NCBI RefSeq assembly: GCF_029784165.1
Contig: NC_073695.1
Coordinates: 205,997,281-206,061,280 of the forward strand
From: Wyeomyia smithii
Lineage: Eukaryota; Arthropoda; Insecta; Diptera; Culicidae
DNA length: 64,000 bases
Direction: 5' to 3'
Shown here: positions 10,356-22,091 of the stretch, piece after piece
Layout of the letters: every line of letters starts with the position of its first letter
How positions within the stretch are numbered: the first letter of the stretch is position 1
Program-made: the position numbers and the translations under genes
The notes under the pieces: generated by a model
The model's database searches: none
What the model was told of the DNA's origin: nothing
What the model saw: the letters and a program-made list of their open reading frames with translations, nothing else

Positions 10356-12999
10356 AACAATTAAAATATTAAATTGGAATGCTCGCTCATTGAAGGCCAA
10401 TGAGAATGAGCTTTATAGTTTTTTAACAGTAAATAATTTGCATATTGCAATTATTACTGAAACATTTTTGAAACCTAACATAAAATTAAAATATGATCCC
10501 AATTACGTGGTTCATAGATATGATAGGATTCAGGGTTCCGGCGGTGGAGTTGCAATTGTTATTCATCGCCGAATTAAAGATCGTGCTCTTCCCCATCTTG
10601 AGACGAAAGTTATTGAAACTTTGGGAATTGAAGTTCAAACTGAACTTGGGATTTTATTTATTGCCGCAGCATATTTACCATTTCAATGCACACGCGAGCA
10701 CAAAAATTATTTTAAAGGTGATTTACAAAAACTCACCAGAAATCGTTCGAAATTTTTCATAATCGGCGATTTTAACGCTAAACATCGTTCATGGAATAAT
10801 TCTCAAAGTAATTCCAATGGCAAAATTTTATTCAATGATTGTTCTTCGGGATACTATTCTATTTTGTCTCCGAATAGTCCTACATGCTTTTCTTCTGTAA
10901 GAAACCCTTCAACAATTGATTTGGTGCTAACAGATCAAAGTCATGTATGTAGTGATTTGATCACACATGCTGACTTTGATTCTGACCATCTTCCAATAAC
11001 TTTTTCTTTATCACATAAATCAGTTTTAAACCCTATGAGCTCTGTTTTTAATTATAACAAGGCTAATTGGGAAAGATACAAAACTCATATTGAGAGAAAT
11101 TTCAATAATGAGCTTGATTTGCAAAACGAAGTGAATATTGATTCCGCTTTGGAAGCATTAAAATGTGCAATTGTTGATGCCAGGAATTATTCTGTTCCAA
11201 AGGCTCAAGTGAAATTTGATTCATCAATAATTGACGAATATCTTCAACTTCTAATTCGTTTGAAAAATGTCCACAGACGTCAATATCAACGTTCTCGTGA
11301 CCCTGTTTTTAAAACTATTTATAAAGATTTACAGAAAGAGATTAAACATAGATTTACTCTTCTGAGAAATCAAAATTTTGAGACTAAAGTTGAAAAATTG
11401 AAACCATATTCAAAACCATTTTGGAAGCTGTCAAAGATTCTTAAGAAACCTTCAAAGCCTATTCCAGTTTTAAAAGATGGTGAACGTTTTCTTGTATCCA
11501 ATGAACAAAAGGCTCAAGGACTTGCTCAGCAGTTTGAGAGTGTTCATAACTCAAATTTGAATTTTGTGAGTCCAATTGAAAATGAAGTCACACGTCAATT
11601 TGATTTAATTTCTTCCCAGAATTTTTTACCTGCAGAAATAATTGAACCTAACTTGAATGAGATTAAATCAATTATTAAAAATTTCAAAAATATGAAACAC
11701 CATGACGATGGAATCTTTAATATACTAACCAAACATCTCCCTGAGAGCACAATGGAATTTTTAGTGAAAATTTTCAATTGCTGCTTTAAAATTGCATATT
11801 TTCCCAAATTATGGAAAAATGCAAAAATTACTCCCATTTTAAAACCGGATAAGAACCCAGCTGAAGTTTCAAGTTATCGACCAATCAGTTTGCTTTCTTC
11901 AATAAGTAAACTGTTTGATAGAATTATTCTTAACAGAATGATGTCACACATCAACGAAAATTCAATTTTTGCAAATGAACAGTTTGGATTTCGCCATGGG
12001 CATTCCACAACTCATCAATTGCTCAGAGTTACTAATATGAAACGAGCTAACAAATCTGATGGTTATTCCACTGGAGCTGCTCTTTTAGACATAGAAAAAG
12101 CATTCGACAGTGTTTGGCATAAAGGTTTGATTGCGAAATTGCAAACTTTTAATTTTCCAATTTTCCTAATCAAAATTTAAAAAAAATATCTTACTGATCG
12201 AACTCTGCAGGTTGTCTATCAGAATTCAAAATCTGATAGATTTCCCGTCAGAGCAGGTGTACCTCAAGGTTCAGTCTTGGGTCCAGTCCTGTACAACATA
12301 TTCACTTCAGATCTTCCTGATTTGCCTCCAGGGTGCACAAAGTCATTGTTCTGCGATGACACAAGCATTTCCGTAAAAGGAAAAAGTCTTCGTGTCATAT
12401 GCAGTCGATGGCAGAAAAGTTTAGATATTTTTTCTTCCTACTTGCAAAAGTGGAAAATCTCTCCCAATGCTTCTAAAACTCAAATGATAATTTTCCTGCA
12501 TAAGCCTAGGGCTTCTTTCTTCAAGCCAAACAATAATCACGTTGTCAAGATGAATGGGGTTATTTTAAGTTGGTCCGACAAGGTTAAGTACTTGGGACTA
12601 ATTTATGATAAAAAACTTATTTTCAAAGAGCACATTGAGAGTATACAAGCCAAGTGCATCAAATATACGAGATGTTTATATCCTCTCATTAACAGGAATT
12701 CTAAACTTTGTTTAAAGAACAAACTTTTGATTTACAAACAAATTTTTAGACCAGCAATGCTTTATGCTGTACCGATCTGGTCAAGTTGCTGTTCAACAAG
12801 GAAGAAAACGCTCCAAAGGATTCAGAATAAAATTCTGAAAATGATTTTGTAGCGTCCTCCTTGGTTTGGTACACTCGAATTACATAGACTTACTGGTGTT
12901 GAACCATTAGAAGCTATGTCAAATAAAATTATTAACAATTTTCGACAAAAATCGTTGCAATCCTCAATTGCTACGATAAGCTCTCTTTATAGCCAATAA
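10342..12999 (+). pseudogene. Jockey A ORF2 (APE endonuclease + RT), two nonsense codons
   Basis: An 886-codon frame. The APE endonuclease is at the N-terminus: NWNARS, ITETFL, IGDFNAKH and SDHLPI hold its catalytic N, E, D and H. The RT follows with YRPISLLSSISKL, FGFRHGHSTTHQLL, LDIEKAFDSVWH, GVPQGSVLGP and the catalytic FCDD (about 12349-12360). TAA at 12178-12180 cuts the RT between the A and B motifs, and TAG at 12850-12852 removes the last ~49 codons. Both are in frame and no frameshift was seen. The C box FCDD keeps both Asp residues. Enzymatic activity needs readthrough, so I call it a recently inactivated copy. Confidence 0.88.
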
Positions 13000-13235
13000 G
13001 TTAGCAATTAAGTTAGTTGTAAGTTTACTTCCCCTTTTCTGACAAGTAGGTTTAAATCCCTACGAATGATAAGTCCTAATTGCGAAAGCAAACAAATCCT
13101 AACAATTAAAATTACAAATTTCTAACAGTGTTGAGAAGTCACCATTTGTGATTGGACACACATACTCATTATTTACTAATATTTATCATAAATACTTAAG
13201 CTACTAACAAATCCCCCCTTAAAAAAAAAAAAAAA

Positions 13236-13701
13236 GAATGCTAGGGATTTCAGCCGTTGTGTGGATAAGAGAGGCAAATGAGTCATGGAAGGTAAGCCAC
13301 TCATTAAGATCACCGTCAAATACAGGTAATGCGATAGTAGGAAGTTTCACATTAGAGATGTGGGGTATGACCGGAGCTAAATTATGTGGTTGTACAGGGT
13401 TTGCGACAGGGGGAGGACGTTTAGAGATCAAGCCACCTTTAATCCGAAATAACTTCTCCTCCATTTGAGCCCTCAATTGCGTATTCGCTGCGATAAATGA
13501 TTCACTATCATCCAAAATTTCATATTCACCTTGTACTGTCTCGAAATCTTCCATCAAACTATCCAGTTTTTCTGACCGTATCGCTAATTCGTGTTGGTCT
13601 CGATCGTGATTGTAATTTTGTAGTTAATCTTCGATGCGTGTGACGGAATCGATGATATTACGACGTTTCAATTCCTTTTGCTTGAATTTCTTCTCCGCCA
13701 T
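13236..13701 (-). pseudogene. BEL/Pao gag N-terminus
   Basis: Starts at the ATG at 13701 (MAEKKFKQKELKRR), 550 bp inside the 5' LTR. A TAA at 13624-13626 is in frame after 25 codons. The rest (13557-13236) encodes the conserved LPTIALPVFDGDLNEWLTF stretch of Pao gag and then runs into the Jockey A target site. The apparent Phe-rich end of this open frame is only the LINE poly(A) tail read backwards. Confidence 0.85.
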
Positions 13702-14250
13702 GGTGGTAAGTTGTGTGTACAATAGGCTGCAATGAGCGAGAAGACCCAGGAAGCACCGATTTGTTGGGATAGAATATTTGGACAGACACTCACCTGTGCC
13801 TGTCAGTAAGCAGGCCTTGTATTTATTTTATTAGCAGGAACTCTCAAGAAGGCAACTATTTGCTGCGGGTGATATTTGTAAAAGATGAAGCGGGAACCAA
13901 TCGTTACTTCGGTGGTATAACCGAATTCCGGGTTAGTGTTGCACTTGGGTGGGTATTATGTTCATTTGCGTTCCGTGGGGCACTTTGGGATAATTTACAG
14001 TAGGGGCAAATAACACGTGTCGGGCGACCGTGATTTACGACGGCTTTACCTTTATGGGAGAACCAAAAGACAACCAAAAAAGTACCGCTCGCGAAATGTA
14101 TGGTAGTTGGACAGGTACTCACATGTACCTATCAATAAATAGGCATTGTATAAATTATAACTCAGCAATCCTTCAGGAACTTCTCTCTCCTAGAGAGGTT
14201 AGAGTTGAAAATGTCGTGATTAAGTTTCCAGAAATCCACACCTGTGATTC

Positions 14251-14265
14251 TGGTCACGGCACCAA
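14251..14265 (-). other. Primer-binding site of the BEL element
   Basis: TTGGTGCCGTGACCA on the minus strand abuts the 5' LTR. It starts with the TGG complementary to a tRNA CCA end and is of the kind found in many BEL/Pao elements; I cannot name the tRNA with certainty. It fixes the inner LTR boundary at 14266. Confidence 0.65.
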
Positions 14266-14599
14266 TGAATCATCTGGGATAGATCACAGGTGTTGTAGCG
14301 TTGGGGTATCACCAAATCAAATCACTTGTATTGTGTAATCAAACTATAATTTTTATTAACTATTTCAACGGGATTTATTTGCACACGCAGGTATAGTGAC
14401 CGGTCTGATCGAGGGTCATAATCAAAGAGAACAACTAACTGAGCTGAATAGAAGTACAAGCCCCAGTCGGAAGCTGTAGAAAGCTGCGATTCGATCGCAG
14501 TCATTTAGGGTGCATTTACAAAATACGTTAAATGGAGATGGATTCTAATTTGGGTGATTTTAACTATTGATAATCTTAGAAATAATATAGAATCTAACA
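14266..14599 (-). repeat. BEL/Pao 5' LTR
   Basis: 334 bp, beginning TGTTAGATTC and ending GATGATTCA on the minus strand, so it has the TG...CA ends of an LTR. It contains AATAAA (about 14374-14379) as a candidate polyadenylation signal. Its first ~98 bp are repeated at the far end of the element. Immediately outside, Jockey B resumes with CATCAAGTTATCG. Confidence 0.8.
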
Positions 14600-15602
14600 C
14601 ATCAAGTTATCGTCCAACTAGTTTACTCTCTTCTATAAGCAAACTTTTTGAAAGAATGATTTTTAATAGAATGATGACACAAATCAATGAAAATATAATT
14701 TTTGCAAATGATCAGTTTGGATTTCGCCATGGGCATTCGACTACTCATCAGTTACTTAGAGTAACTAATATGATTCGTGCTAATAAATCTGAAAGTTATT
14801 CCACTGGAGCTGCTCTTCTAGACATAGAAAAAGCATTCGACAGGTATAAAGGTTTGATAGCTCAAATTTCCAATTTCCGTTTTCCTTTTTACATCACAAA
14901 AATGATACAAAGTTACTTGACAGACCGCACTCTTCAGGTAAACTATTTGAATAGTAAATCTGATAGATTGCCTGTTAGAGCTGGTTTACCTCAAGGAAGT
15001 ACCTTGAGCCCAGTCTTATATAATATTTTACTTCTAATCTTCCTGATTTACCACCATTTCCGTAAAAGTAAAAAGCCTTCGTGTCATATGCAGTAGGACC
15101 AGCAATGTTATATGCAGTCCCCATCTGGACAAGTTGTTGTACAACCAGAAAGAAGGTGCTTCAAAGGATTCAGAATAAACTTCTGAAAATGATATTGAAT
15201 CGTCCTCGCTGATTTAGCACGAATGAACTACACAGGCTTACTAATGTGGAAACATTGTAAATATGTCAAACCAAATTATCAATAAGTTCCGAGAGAAATC
15301 ATTGCAATACTCAATTACAACGATTAGCTCACTTTATAGTCAGTAAGATAGGTGTAAGATTAGGTTAGGGTTAATTTTAAACTTTATTTTTTTCTCTTGA
15401 CAAGTAGGTTTACAATTTTCCTACAATTTTATTCATTTAACTACGGAAGCAATTACAATCTTTTAATGAAATAAAGCTTAAAACATATGTAATAGTGTTG
15501 ATATGTCACCGTTTGTTGCAGAACACATAATAGCATTTCTGAATAAATATTAGTCAATAATTAATTCATCACAAAACATCCCTCCCAATAAGAAGAAAAA
15601 AA
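14600..15602 (+). mobile_element. Jockey element B, right fragment (RT to poly-A)
   Basis: Continues the LINE cut at 4158. It encodes YRPTSLLSSISKLFERM, FGFRHGHSTTHQLL, LDIEKAFD and GLPQGSTLSP, homologous to Jockey A ORF2. It lost the residues after EKAFD, and about 300 bp spanning the catalytic C box are deleted between 15096 and 15097 (sequence jumps to PAMLYAV...). The 3' UTR is recognisably that of Jockey A (TTGACAAGTAGGTTTA, TGTTGATATGTCACC), so A and B are the same family. It ends in an A-rich tail and the 13-bp TSD at 15603-15615. Confidence 0.87.
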
Positions 15603-15615
15603 AGGAAACATGGAA

Positions 15616-15983
15616 GTCAAACATAAACATTATATAAAATATAAAGTTTCAGCGTCGTTTTGTTTTTTTTTTTTTGCATAAAGAATTAATAATTTTATAT
15701 ACTATTCGAATATAAACATAAGATTACTGCTTTATAACGCTATAATGCTTATTAGCATATTTTGCGTCTAGTTTGATCAAATTTGAAATAAAATAAAATT
15801 CGAGTCAATTATGTGCGAAAATCCAAGAAATATATTTTGGAAGTAAAAACCGTTCTCACTGTGTAAAATCCTTGCTTTGTACATCTTTCATGGAACTTTG
15901 AGCCCAAAACATATAGCATAGCATAGCATAGCATATTTGATCGCCCGTGTGTTGCCCGTGATTTGTGCCCAAAACATATATTA
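15616..15983. other. AT-rich spacer with a CATAG microsatellite
   Basis: No gene. Contains a T-tract near 15661 and about four tandem TAGCA units at 15914-15934. The rest is low-complexity AT-rich DNA up to the foldback element. Confidence 0.5.
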
Positions 15984-18034
15984 CACTGTGCTACAGCGAT
16001 TTAGAACTTCTGAAGTGACCTAGTGTAGGTTGTAGGGCTTGTTGAGTATAACATTCGCTCATACTAGAAATTTTCCAAACACCCCCAAAACCTGAAGTTA
16101 TGGTCAAAATACGGTTTTTTGAACCTCAGCGCATGTAGTATTTTTCAACTCAGTCATTTATCAACCGATTTTATATATTTTAGCAGTTTCAGAAAGAGGA
16201 CAAATAACGCTTTCAAAATATATACAGGTTTTTACTAATATCAATAAACATGTTGAGTTATTTGAGTTTAAATCAAATTTTTTAGATTTTTTTCACGAAA
16301 TTTTTCAATTTAATTTTAAATTTTCCGTGTATTTTTGTGAGAAACATACCACAAACATACTACTATTTTGAAAGTATATTCAATTCCGAATCAAATGAAA
16401 GTAGTTTTGTGAAAATCGGTTGATATTTGGCCAAGTATTATATTTTTTAAGTAAACCAGAGTTTTTGGCTTATATCGCATAATTATTTCACGGAGGTACA
16501 AATGATGAAAAAATGCAAGAACTTTTGATGTGACTTAGTGTGAGTTGTAGGTTTAGTCAAATGTTACTTGCGCGTTTACTTGAAGTTTTTCAAATACCCC
16601 AAAAAATTATTAGTTATGGTTAAAACCCTGTTTTTTATCTTAGGTCACATTTTTATGTTTAATTCGGTTATTTCTCAACCAATTTTTTGTATTTTGGCTG
16701 TTTTGGAAAGGAGAAAAATAGAACTCTTGAAACATATAAATATGTCTCAAGAGTTTACCTATATGTGATGAATAGCTTTAAATAAAATAAGATGTTTTAT
16801 ATTAAATGAAATAAGATGATTTTTTCCCCAAATTTTACCTATATGTGATGAATAGTTTTACAATAAATAAGATACCTAGTTTATGTTATTTTCAATTTTT
16901 TCCAAATTTATTCGCAATTTCTTACTCATTTTTGTAATGAACGAGCTTTAATTGCTGTAGAATTTGAAAAGTACATTTAGTGTACTGTAAATTTAGTACA
17001 TAAGTGTTTTGGCAAAGATATGACTCGATGTTTTCCACCATATATGTACTTAGATTTCGTCAAATCATTCCTCAGCCAAATTATAACAGATTGTCATCAT
17101 CAACATCTCTTGCTTTCGTTTAGTACCAGAAAGAACTTTCCAAATTTTACAGCAATTGAAGCTCCATCATTACAAAAATATGTGAAAAAATGGCGAATAA
17201 ATTTGGAAAATTTTGAAAATAACATAAACCATATTGTTTAATTTAAAACTATTCATCACATATAGGTAAACTCTTTAGACATATTTATATGTTTCAAGAG
17301 TTCTATTTTTCGCCTTTCCAAAACAGCAAGAATACAAAAAAAAGGTTGAAAAATAACCGAATTAAACAGGGTAAAAAACAGGGTTTTGATCATAACTAAT
17401 AATTTTTTGGGTTATTTGAAAACTTCAAGTAAACGCGCAAGTAACATTTGACTAAACCTACAACTCACACTAAGTCACATCAAAAGTTCTTGCATTTTTT
17501 CATCATTTGTACCTCCGTGAAATAATTGTGCGATAGAAGCCAAAAACTCTGGTTTTATTAAAAAATATATTACTTGGCCAAATTTCAACAGATTTTCACA
17601 AAACTACTTTCATTTGATTCGGAATTGAATATACTTTCAAAATTGTAGTATGTTTGTGGTATGTTTCTCACAAAAAAAGACGGCAAATTTAAAATAAATT
17701 GAAAAATTTCGTGAAAAAATCTAAAAAATTTGATTTAAACTTAAATAACTCAACATGTTTTATTGGTATTAGTAAAAACCTGTATATATTTTGAAAGATC
17801 CATTTGTCCTCTTTCTGAAACTGCTAAAATATTGAAAATCGTTTGATAAATGACTGAGTTAAAAAATATTATATGCGCTGAGGTTCGAAAAACCGTATTT
17901 TGACCATAACTTCAGATTTTGGGGGTGTTTGGAAAATTTCTAGTATGAGCGAATGTTACACTCAACAAGCCCTACAACCTACACTAGGTCACTTCAGAAG
18001 TTCTTGAATTTTTTTTTTCATATGTAGCACAGTG
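15984..18034. mobile_element. 2-kb foldback element
   Basis: Ends are CACTGTGCTACA and its complement TGTAGCACAGTG, each flanked by TTA. The two halves are inverted copies for nearly the whole length: for example ACTTCTGAAGTGACCTAG near 16010 is mirrored near 17990, and CCTATATGTGATGAATAG near 16760 and 16840 is mirrored near 17255. The left arm carries a local tandem duplication of that last motif. Arms are about 1 kb, with a loop of only ~150 bp around 16975-17130. No transposase is visible; small ORFs at 16568 and 17020 are by-products. The TTA flank suggests a PIF/Harbinger-like TSD, but that is weak. Confidence 0.8.
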
Positions 18035-18561
18035 TTATATAAAGAAAGTTATTTCAAAATCGATCAAATAGTAAAAACCCATAAATTACTTACCATTTAA
18101 AGGAAGGAGAGAGGTTATCTGTGTCATTACGAATTGTTATATGAAAGAGGTGTAAGTGTTACATAATGGTATGAAATGAAAATTAAACTGTCAGTTGTTT
18201 TTCATTGTTGTCATGCCTGTACATTCAACTTGTTATGGAAAAATGAGAAATCATCGTGTACGATTTTTTTTACTTGGGTACAGACGTAGAGATGGTCGGG
18301 TATGGAAAATTTGTTACCCGTACCCGACCCGTACCCGACTAATCGAGAATTTTCAAACCCGTACCCGACCCGAACCCGAAGTCGGGTTTGTTTAAAATAC
18401 CCGTACCCGACCCGAACCCGAAACTGTATGTATACGTATGATTCATATAAAATGCTAGAAATTTTATTTTGTTTTCGAGAGATCAATGAAAATTCAAGAG
18501 ATTTTTTTTGAAATATTCATAATAACTTTATAATGAACCAGATCGAAACAACTAGAAGATC

Positions 18562-19154
18562 AGGATAAATTAACCTATAGTGGTCTTTTTTATTTTATTA
18601 ACTTGTGTTTGTGATGCAGACTGGCTGGAAAAGATGTTTCCAGATGGAAGTTTTCTGAAAATCACTCGAATTTTCACATACAATGAATTAATCTGGCGGG
18701 TGGTCCACTATAGGGAAGGGATCCCGATCAAACGATTTTAACAAACGGGTATCACAAATATATCTGAACTTGATAGAAATAACAAAGCCTACAATATTCT
18801 TGATATGCCAGAATAATAAAAAGTACAGAATTATATCAAATTCTGTTATCATACACTTCAATATTCAAAAGTGTGTTTTCCTAAAGCATATATGTCACAG
18901 ATCTTGTTATTCAATTGACAAAATAGTGTACATTCTAACTAATTCTGATCTTTTTCTGCCAGAAACCTTACAAAACTTGCTATAATTTGTTATAATCAGT
19001 AAGTAATTTTGATAGAAATTTTGATATTTTAACTATTATAGAGACCAAGTTTAGAACGCAACTTGATGCGAAACATTGCGTAACAATATATCAAGATTGT
19101 TTATAATCCTGATATTTTCGACTGATCGGGATCCACTATATGTTAATTTACCCT
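18562..19154. repeat. MITE with ~22-bp terminal inverted repeats
   Basis: Left AGGATAAATTAACCTATAGTGG pairs with right CCACTATATGTTAATTTACCCT. ACTAGAA occurs outside both ends (about 18550 and 19155), consistent with a 7-8-bp TSD, although four extra bases lie at the left. An internal TGGTCCACTATAGGG repeats the terminal motif. Non-coding. Confidence 0.5.
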
Positions 19155-19974
19155 ACTAGAACAACATGGAGAATGATGAGAAATGCATGCCTGGTAGAGT
19201 TTAAAATAAACGACGAGTTTTATGTGCAGATCGTAACAACCTGGAATCTAAAATTCGGTATAACACACATATTTCTGTACATGCGGCATCCTTGCTCATA
19301 GTGCAAACCAAGACCTGGGAGGAAGGAACGAATACTATACTGAAAATCGGTCGAAACAGATGTAACGGACATTTGTCGTTTGTTGATAGCGTGTAACTAT
19401 CTTCCTGCTGTAACGCGAGCATGACTCGAACTAAGTTTTTAGTAACATCAGGAATTCTAAATGTGCAAATTTGTCTGTAAAACACAGATTTTTTTGGTCA
19501 GTTTCTTCAGATTTTTAAGTTTATATATATTTACGCTGACTTTTTTTTGGTCACACATTTATTTGACACGATTTCGCTGAGTTGCAATAATTTTACAATT
19601 TTATACCTCACTAATTTGTGAAACGAAAATCAACATTCAACCGTGATGAGGTGTATAGTTCAAAATTGTTATCAAACGACAGTTTTTTTGATACCCGAGT
19701 AATAATTACGGAGGAGGTATTCCACATATTATACGTTTAAACCACAAAATGCCTTAAAAAAATCGGAAAACTTTCAAAACTTGTAGCTTTCCAAAGGACA
19801 GAAACATTATGTTTCAGAAAATATTATTAATTTTATTGTGTGTATGGATGTTATCATGATAAGTATTTTTCGAATAAGTCCACGGTCAAGTAAAATGCAA
19901 TCATCCTTCCACAGTGATGACGTTGCCGGTGCAGCTACAAAATTGTCGCTACATAAAACAGAAGTTGGTTAGGC
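19155..19974. other. AT-rich interior of the TIR element
   Basis: No recognisable gene. A 94-codon minus frame at 19201-19485 matches nothing I know. Confidence 0.3.
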
Positions 19975-20235
19975 GGCATCCATAAATTACGTAACGCTCA
20001 TAGGGAGGAGGGGGGGTATCTTTGAGCGTTACGATTTGTTACACAGAGGAGGGGGTGGGGTGAGTTAAACGTTACGTAACGAAAAATCTCTGGAGATTCT
20101 CCAAAAACGAGCATTTTTATAAAGGAAATCCTACTGCAGCGTTACGTAATTCTTATGGGGGGTAGGTGTTACGTTACGTTTCGTTACATATGGGGGGTGG
20201 GGGTCCGAAGAGCGGGTTTTTTGCGTTACAATTCC
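19975..20235. repeat. GTTACGTAAC / G-run repeat cluster
   Basis: Alternating palindromic GTTACGTAAC-like motifs (five or six, in both orientations) and G-runs such as GGAGGAGGGGGGG, GGAGGGGGTGGGG and GGGGGGTGGGGG. It opens with CCATAAATTACGTAACGC, a start I associate with a widespread mosquito repeat. No coding potential; the runs could form G-quadruplexes. Confidence 0.5.
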
Positions 20236-20713
20236 TCAAATTTCAAAAAAAAGCCGGCTTGCACCGTAAATCCAGAAAGCGCAAGTTTAATAATCGAAAT
20301 ACGCTGGCAGGATTATTACTGGAAGTTTATGAAATTTATTATTTTACGTAAAAATAAACCAAAATATTTCGGGTAACCACACTGAATACAAAAAAATGCT
20401 TGCGTTGAATATTTTATCAAGTAGGGCGATACCTTCAAGTTATTACAATACCTGCTACCAAATAATGCTTTTTTCTCCTGGTTCTAATTGACAACTCATT
20501 CTGATTCATTTGACTTTCCCACAGCTTCGTATCCGTTTATCCCTCCCAAAAAAGTTAATAATTGAATTCTCATAATGCACGAAAATCAAATTACCCGTAC
20601 CCGACCCGAACCCGACCAGTTGAGAATTTTTCAAACCCGTACCCGACCCGAACCCGAAAAATAGTTTTTGGCGTTACCCGAAACCCGACCCAAACCCGTC
20701 GGGACCATCTGTA

Positions 20714-21850
20714 CTACAGAGTTAGGAATAAGTAGCAAGAAAATGAATAAAGGACGTGTTATAAAAATCTGAATGAGTGTTGGCCAATCCGCATGAAACT
20801 TTTAAAGTTTTAATATAAATACTTAACAGGGTAATTTACCATGTAATGGTCACTTAATATGAAATGATCCATATTTTAGGACAATAATTACAATAAATCC
20901 TTAGAATCAAAATCCTTCGGAATCTCGGTATTCCTAAGATACATATTTATAGATATTTTATCCAAACATTTATTTTACTGTGTGAAATTTTCATTTAAAA
21001 TGATCAAGATATCCTAAAAAAAAAATTATTAACGAAAACGATTTAGGAAAAAGTTTTGTTATCAAATAAAAACAACTAGTGTGCAATAACAAAGAATCAT
21101 ACGTATCATTATCACAATTTTTCAGCGCAACTTTTAAATAACTTGAGGTATTTAATTTTTCAATACTCGTCAGTATGAGCAGTTTTAAACTGTTAATATA
21201 CTTGCTCATTGCTACATTCATTAATTTCATTATAGAAAAGATTACGAGAAGTTAACCTAGCCGCTTTAGTACTTTATGCTTGTTTTAATTTATTGAAATA
21301 AATTGAAAGAAAACATACGCTTCCAAATTTCACGAGGCATAATAAGATAAGAAGTTTGAATATGATTTGCTGAGGCAAATCTAGAAGTTGAGAAGAAACG
21401 AAATTAAGTGCTTTGTAGCCCTTAGCGTTGTATTTAAAATTTTAAAAAACATATTCCATCATCAATTTAAAATCTTTTAGTGATGAAATTACTCTGATCC
21501 TTTTTGTTCACTTCTAATTTCTGAAAAGTAATTAGTGCATTTTGGTATGCAAACTTCCAAAATGGCGAATAAGCGCTTTGTTGGTACGAAAAATCACAGA
21601 AAATATTAATAACATAAATAAGCGACATGTTAGATTCGCAATGGAAAAAACTGTAGAATATGAAAAGAAACTGCAATAATTTTACAATAAATTACGATTG
21701 AATATATCGGAATATGCACGAGTCAAGACCAAAATGAGTCAATGCTGAAAATTTTACTGCATGAACTCATAAGTTCATGCGTTATTTTCGGCAAAAGTTG
21801 GGAACCAAAATTTAAAAAAAAATTTCTGCCCACTCGTCAATAAAAACTCT
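20714..21850. other. AT-rich non-coding DNA
   Basis: No gene or clear repeat seen. Short frames at 20991-21230 and 21467-21676 (minus) are low-complexity and unconvincing. Confidence 0.4.
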
Positions 21851-21965
21851 TAAGCAGGTATTAGACGAAGCAAATATTTGCTATTTTTTAATACAGATTT
21901 TATTTTGTGCAAATAAAAATCGTACCAAAAATAGTAAATATTTGCGTCGTCTAATACCTGCTTTA
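21851..21965. repeat. Short palindromic MITE
   Basis: Left arm TAAGCAGGTATTAGACGA, then GCAAATATTTGCTA. The right arm ends with TCGTCTAATACCTGCTTTA. Arms of about 34 bp enclose a ~45-bp AT-rich centre. Total 115 bp, non-coding. Confidence 0.65.
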
Positions 21966-22091
21966 GACTAATAGAACCTTTTTTGCGATAACTATTCATT
22001 ATTATTTTTATTATTAATTATGACAAGGAATTCTCCTGGAAGCATCTCCAGTCAAAAACAATCACACATCGTCGCATATGTTGCAACTGTT

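Larger units (their letters stand above)
8831..13235 (+). mobile_element. Jockey-clade LINE A (Juan-like), near full length
   Basis: A 4405-bp non-LTR retrotransposon with 5' UTR and internal promoter, ORF1 (9033-10355), overlapping ORF2 (10342-12999), 3' UTR and a 15-A tail (13221-13235). Flanked by an 11-bp TSD. ORF1 with three CCHC knuckles, ORF2 with an APE endonuclease plus RT, and no RNase H are Jockey-clade traits; similarity to mosquito Juan elements is recalled, not searched. It interrupts BEL gag and is the best preserved element in the window, with only two nonsense codons in ORF2. Confidence 0.92.
4159..14599 (-). mobile_element. BEL/Pao LTR retrotransposon, degenerate, interrupted
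   Basis: Minus-strand LTR element. From right to left it has a 5' LTR (14266-14599), a primer-binding site, gag, protease, RT, RNase H remnant, integrase and a truncated 3' LTR (4159-4261). The order gag-pro-RT-RH-IN, the YMDD box and the gag sequence are typical of BEL/Pao. It sits inside Jockey B and is itself split by Jockey A (8831-13235) within gag. Removing Jockey A leaves about 6 kb, normal for the family. Five in-frame nonsense codons, one frameshift and an internal deletion in pol make it inactive. Confidence 0.9.
18287..20710. mobile_element. TIR element with ACCCG repeat clusters (hAT-like?)
   Basis: Left end AGAGATGGTCGGGT and right end, reversed, ACAGATGGTCCCGACGGG form short terminal inverted repeats. 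Just inside each end are clusters of ACCCGTACCCGACCCG-type units (18318-18425 and 20590-20695). Both are C-rich on the plus strand, so they are direct and not inverted. The interior is AT-rich with no transposase and holds a nested MITE (18562-19154). The GATGG start resembles hAT ends, but I could not establish a clean 8-bp TSD. Confidence 0.5.

Noticed and set aside
13219..13240. Poly-Phe end of the gag frame
   Set aside because: It is the Jockey A poly-A tail read on the other strand.
14554..14600. Start of the 180-codon frame running into Jockey B
   Set aside because: Its first codons lie in the BEL LTR; the frame is a chance fusion of LTR and LINE.
15914..15934. CRISPR-like or regulatory repeat (TAGCA)n
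   Set aside because: A simple microsatellite without spacers; the context is eukaryotic.
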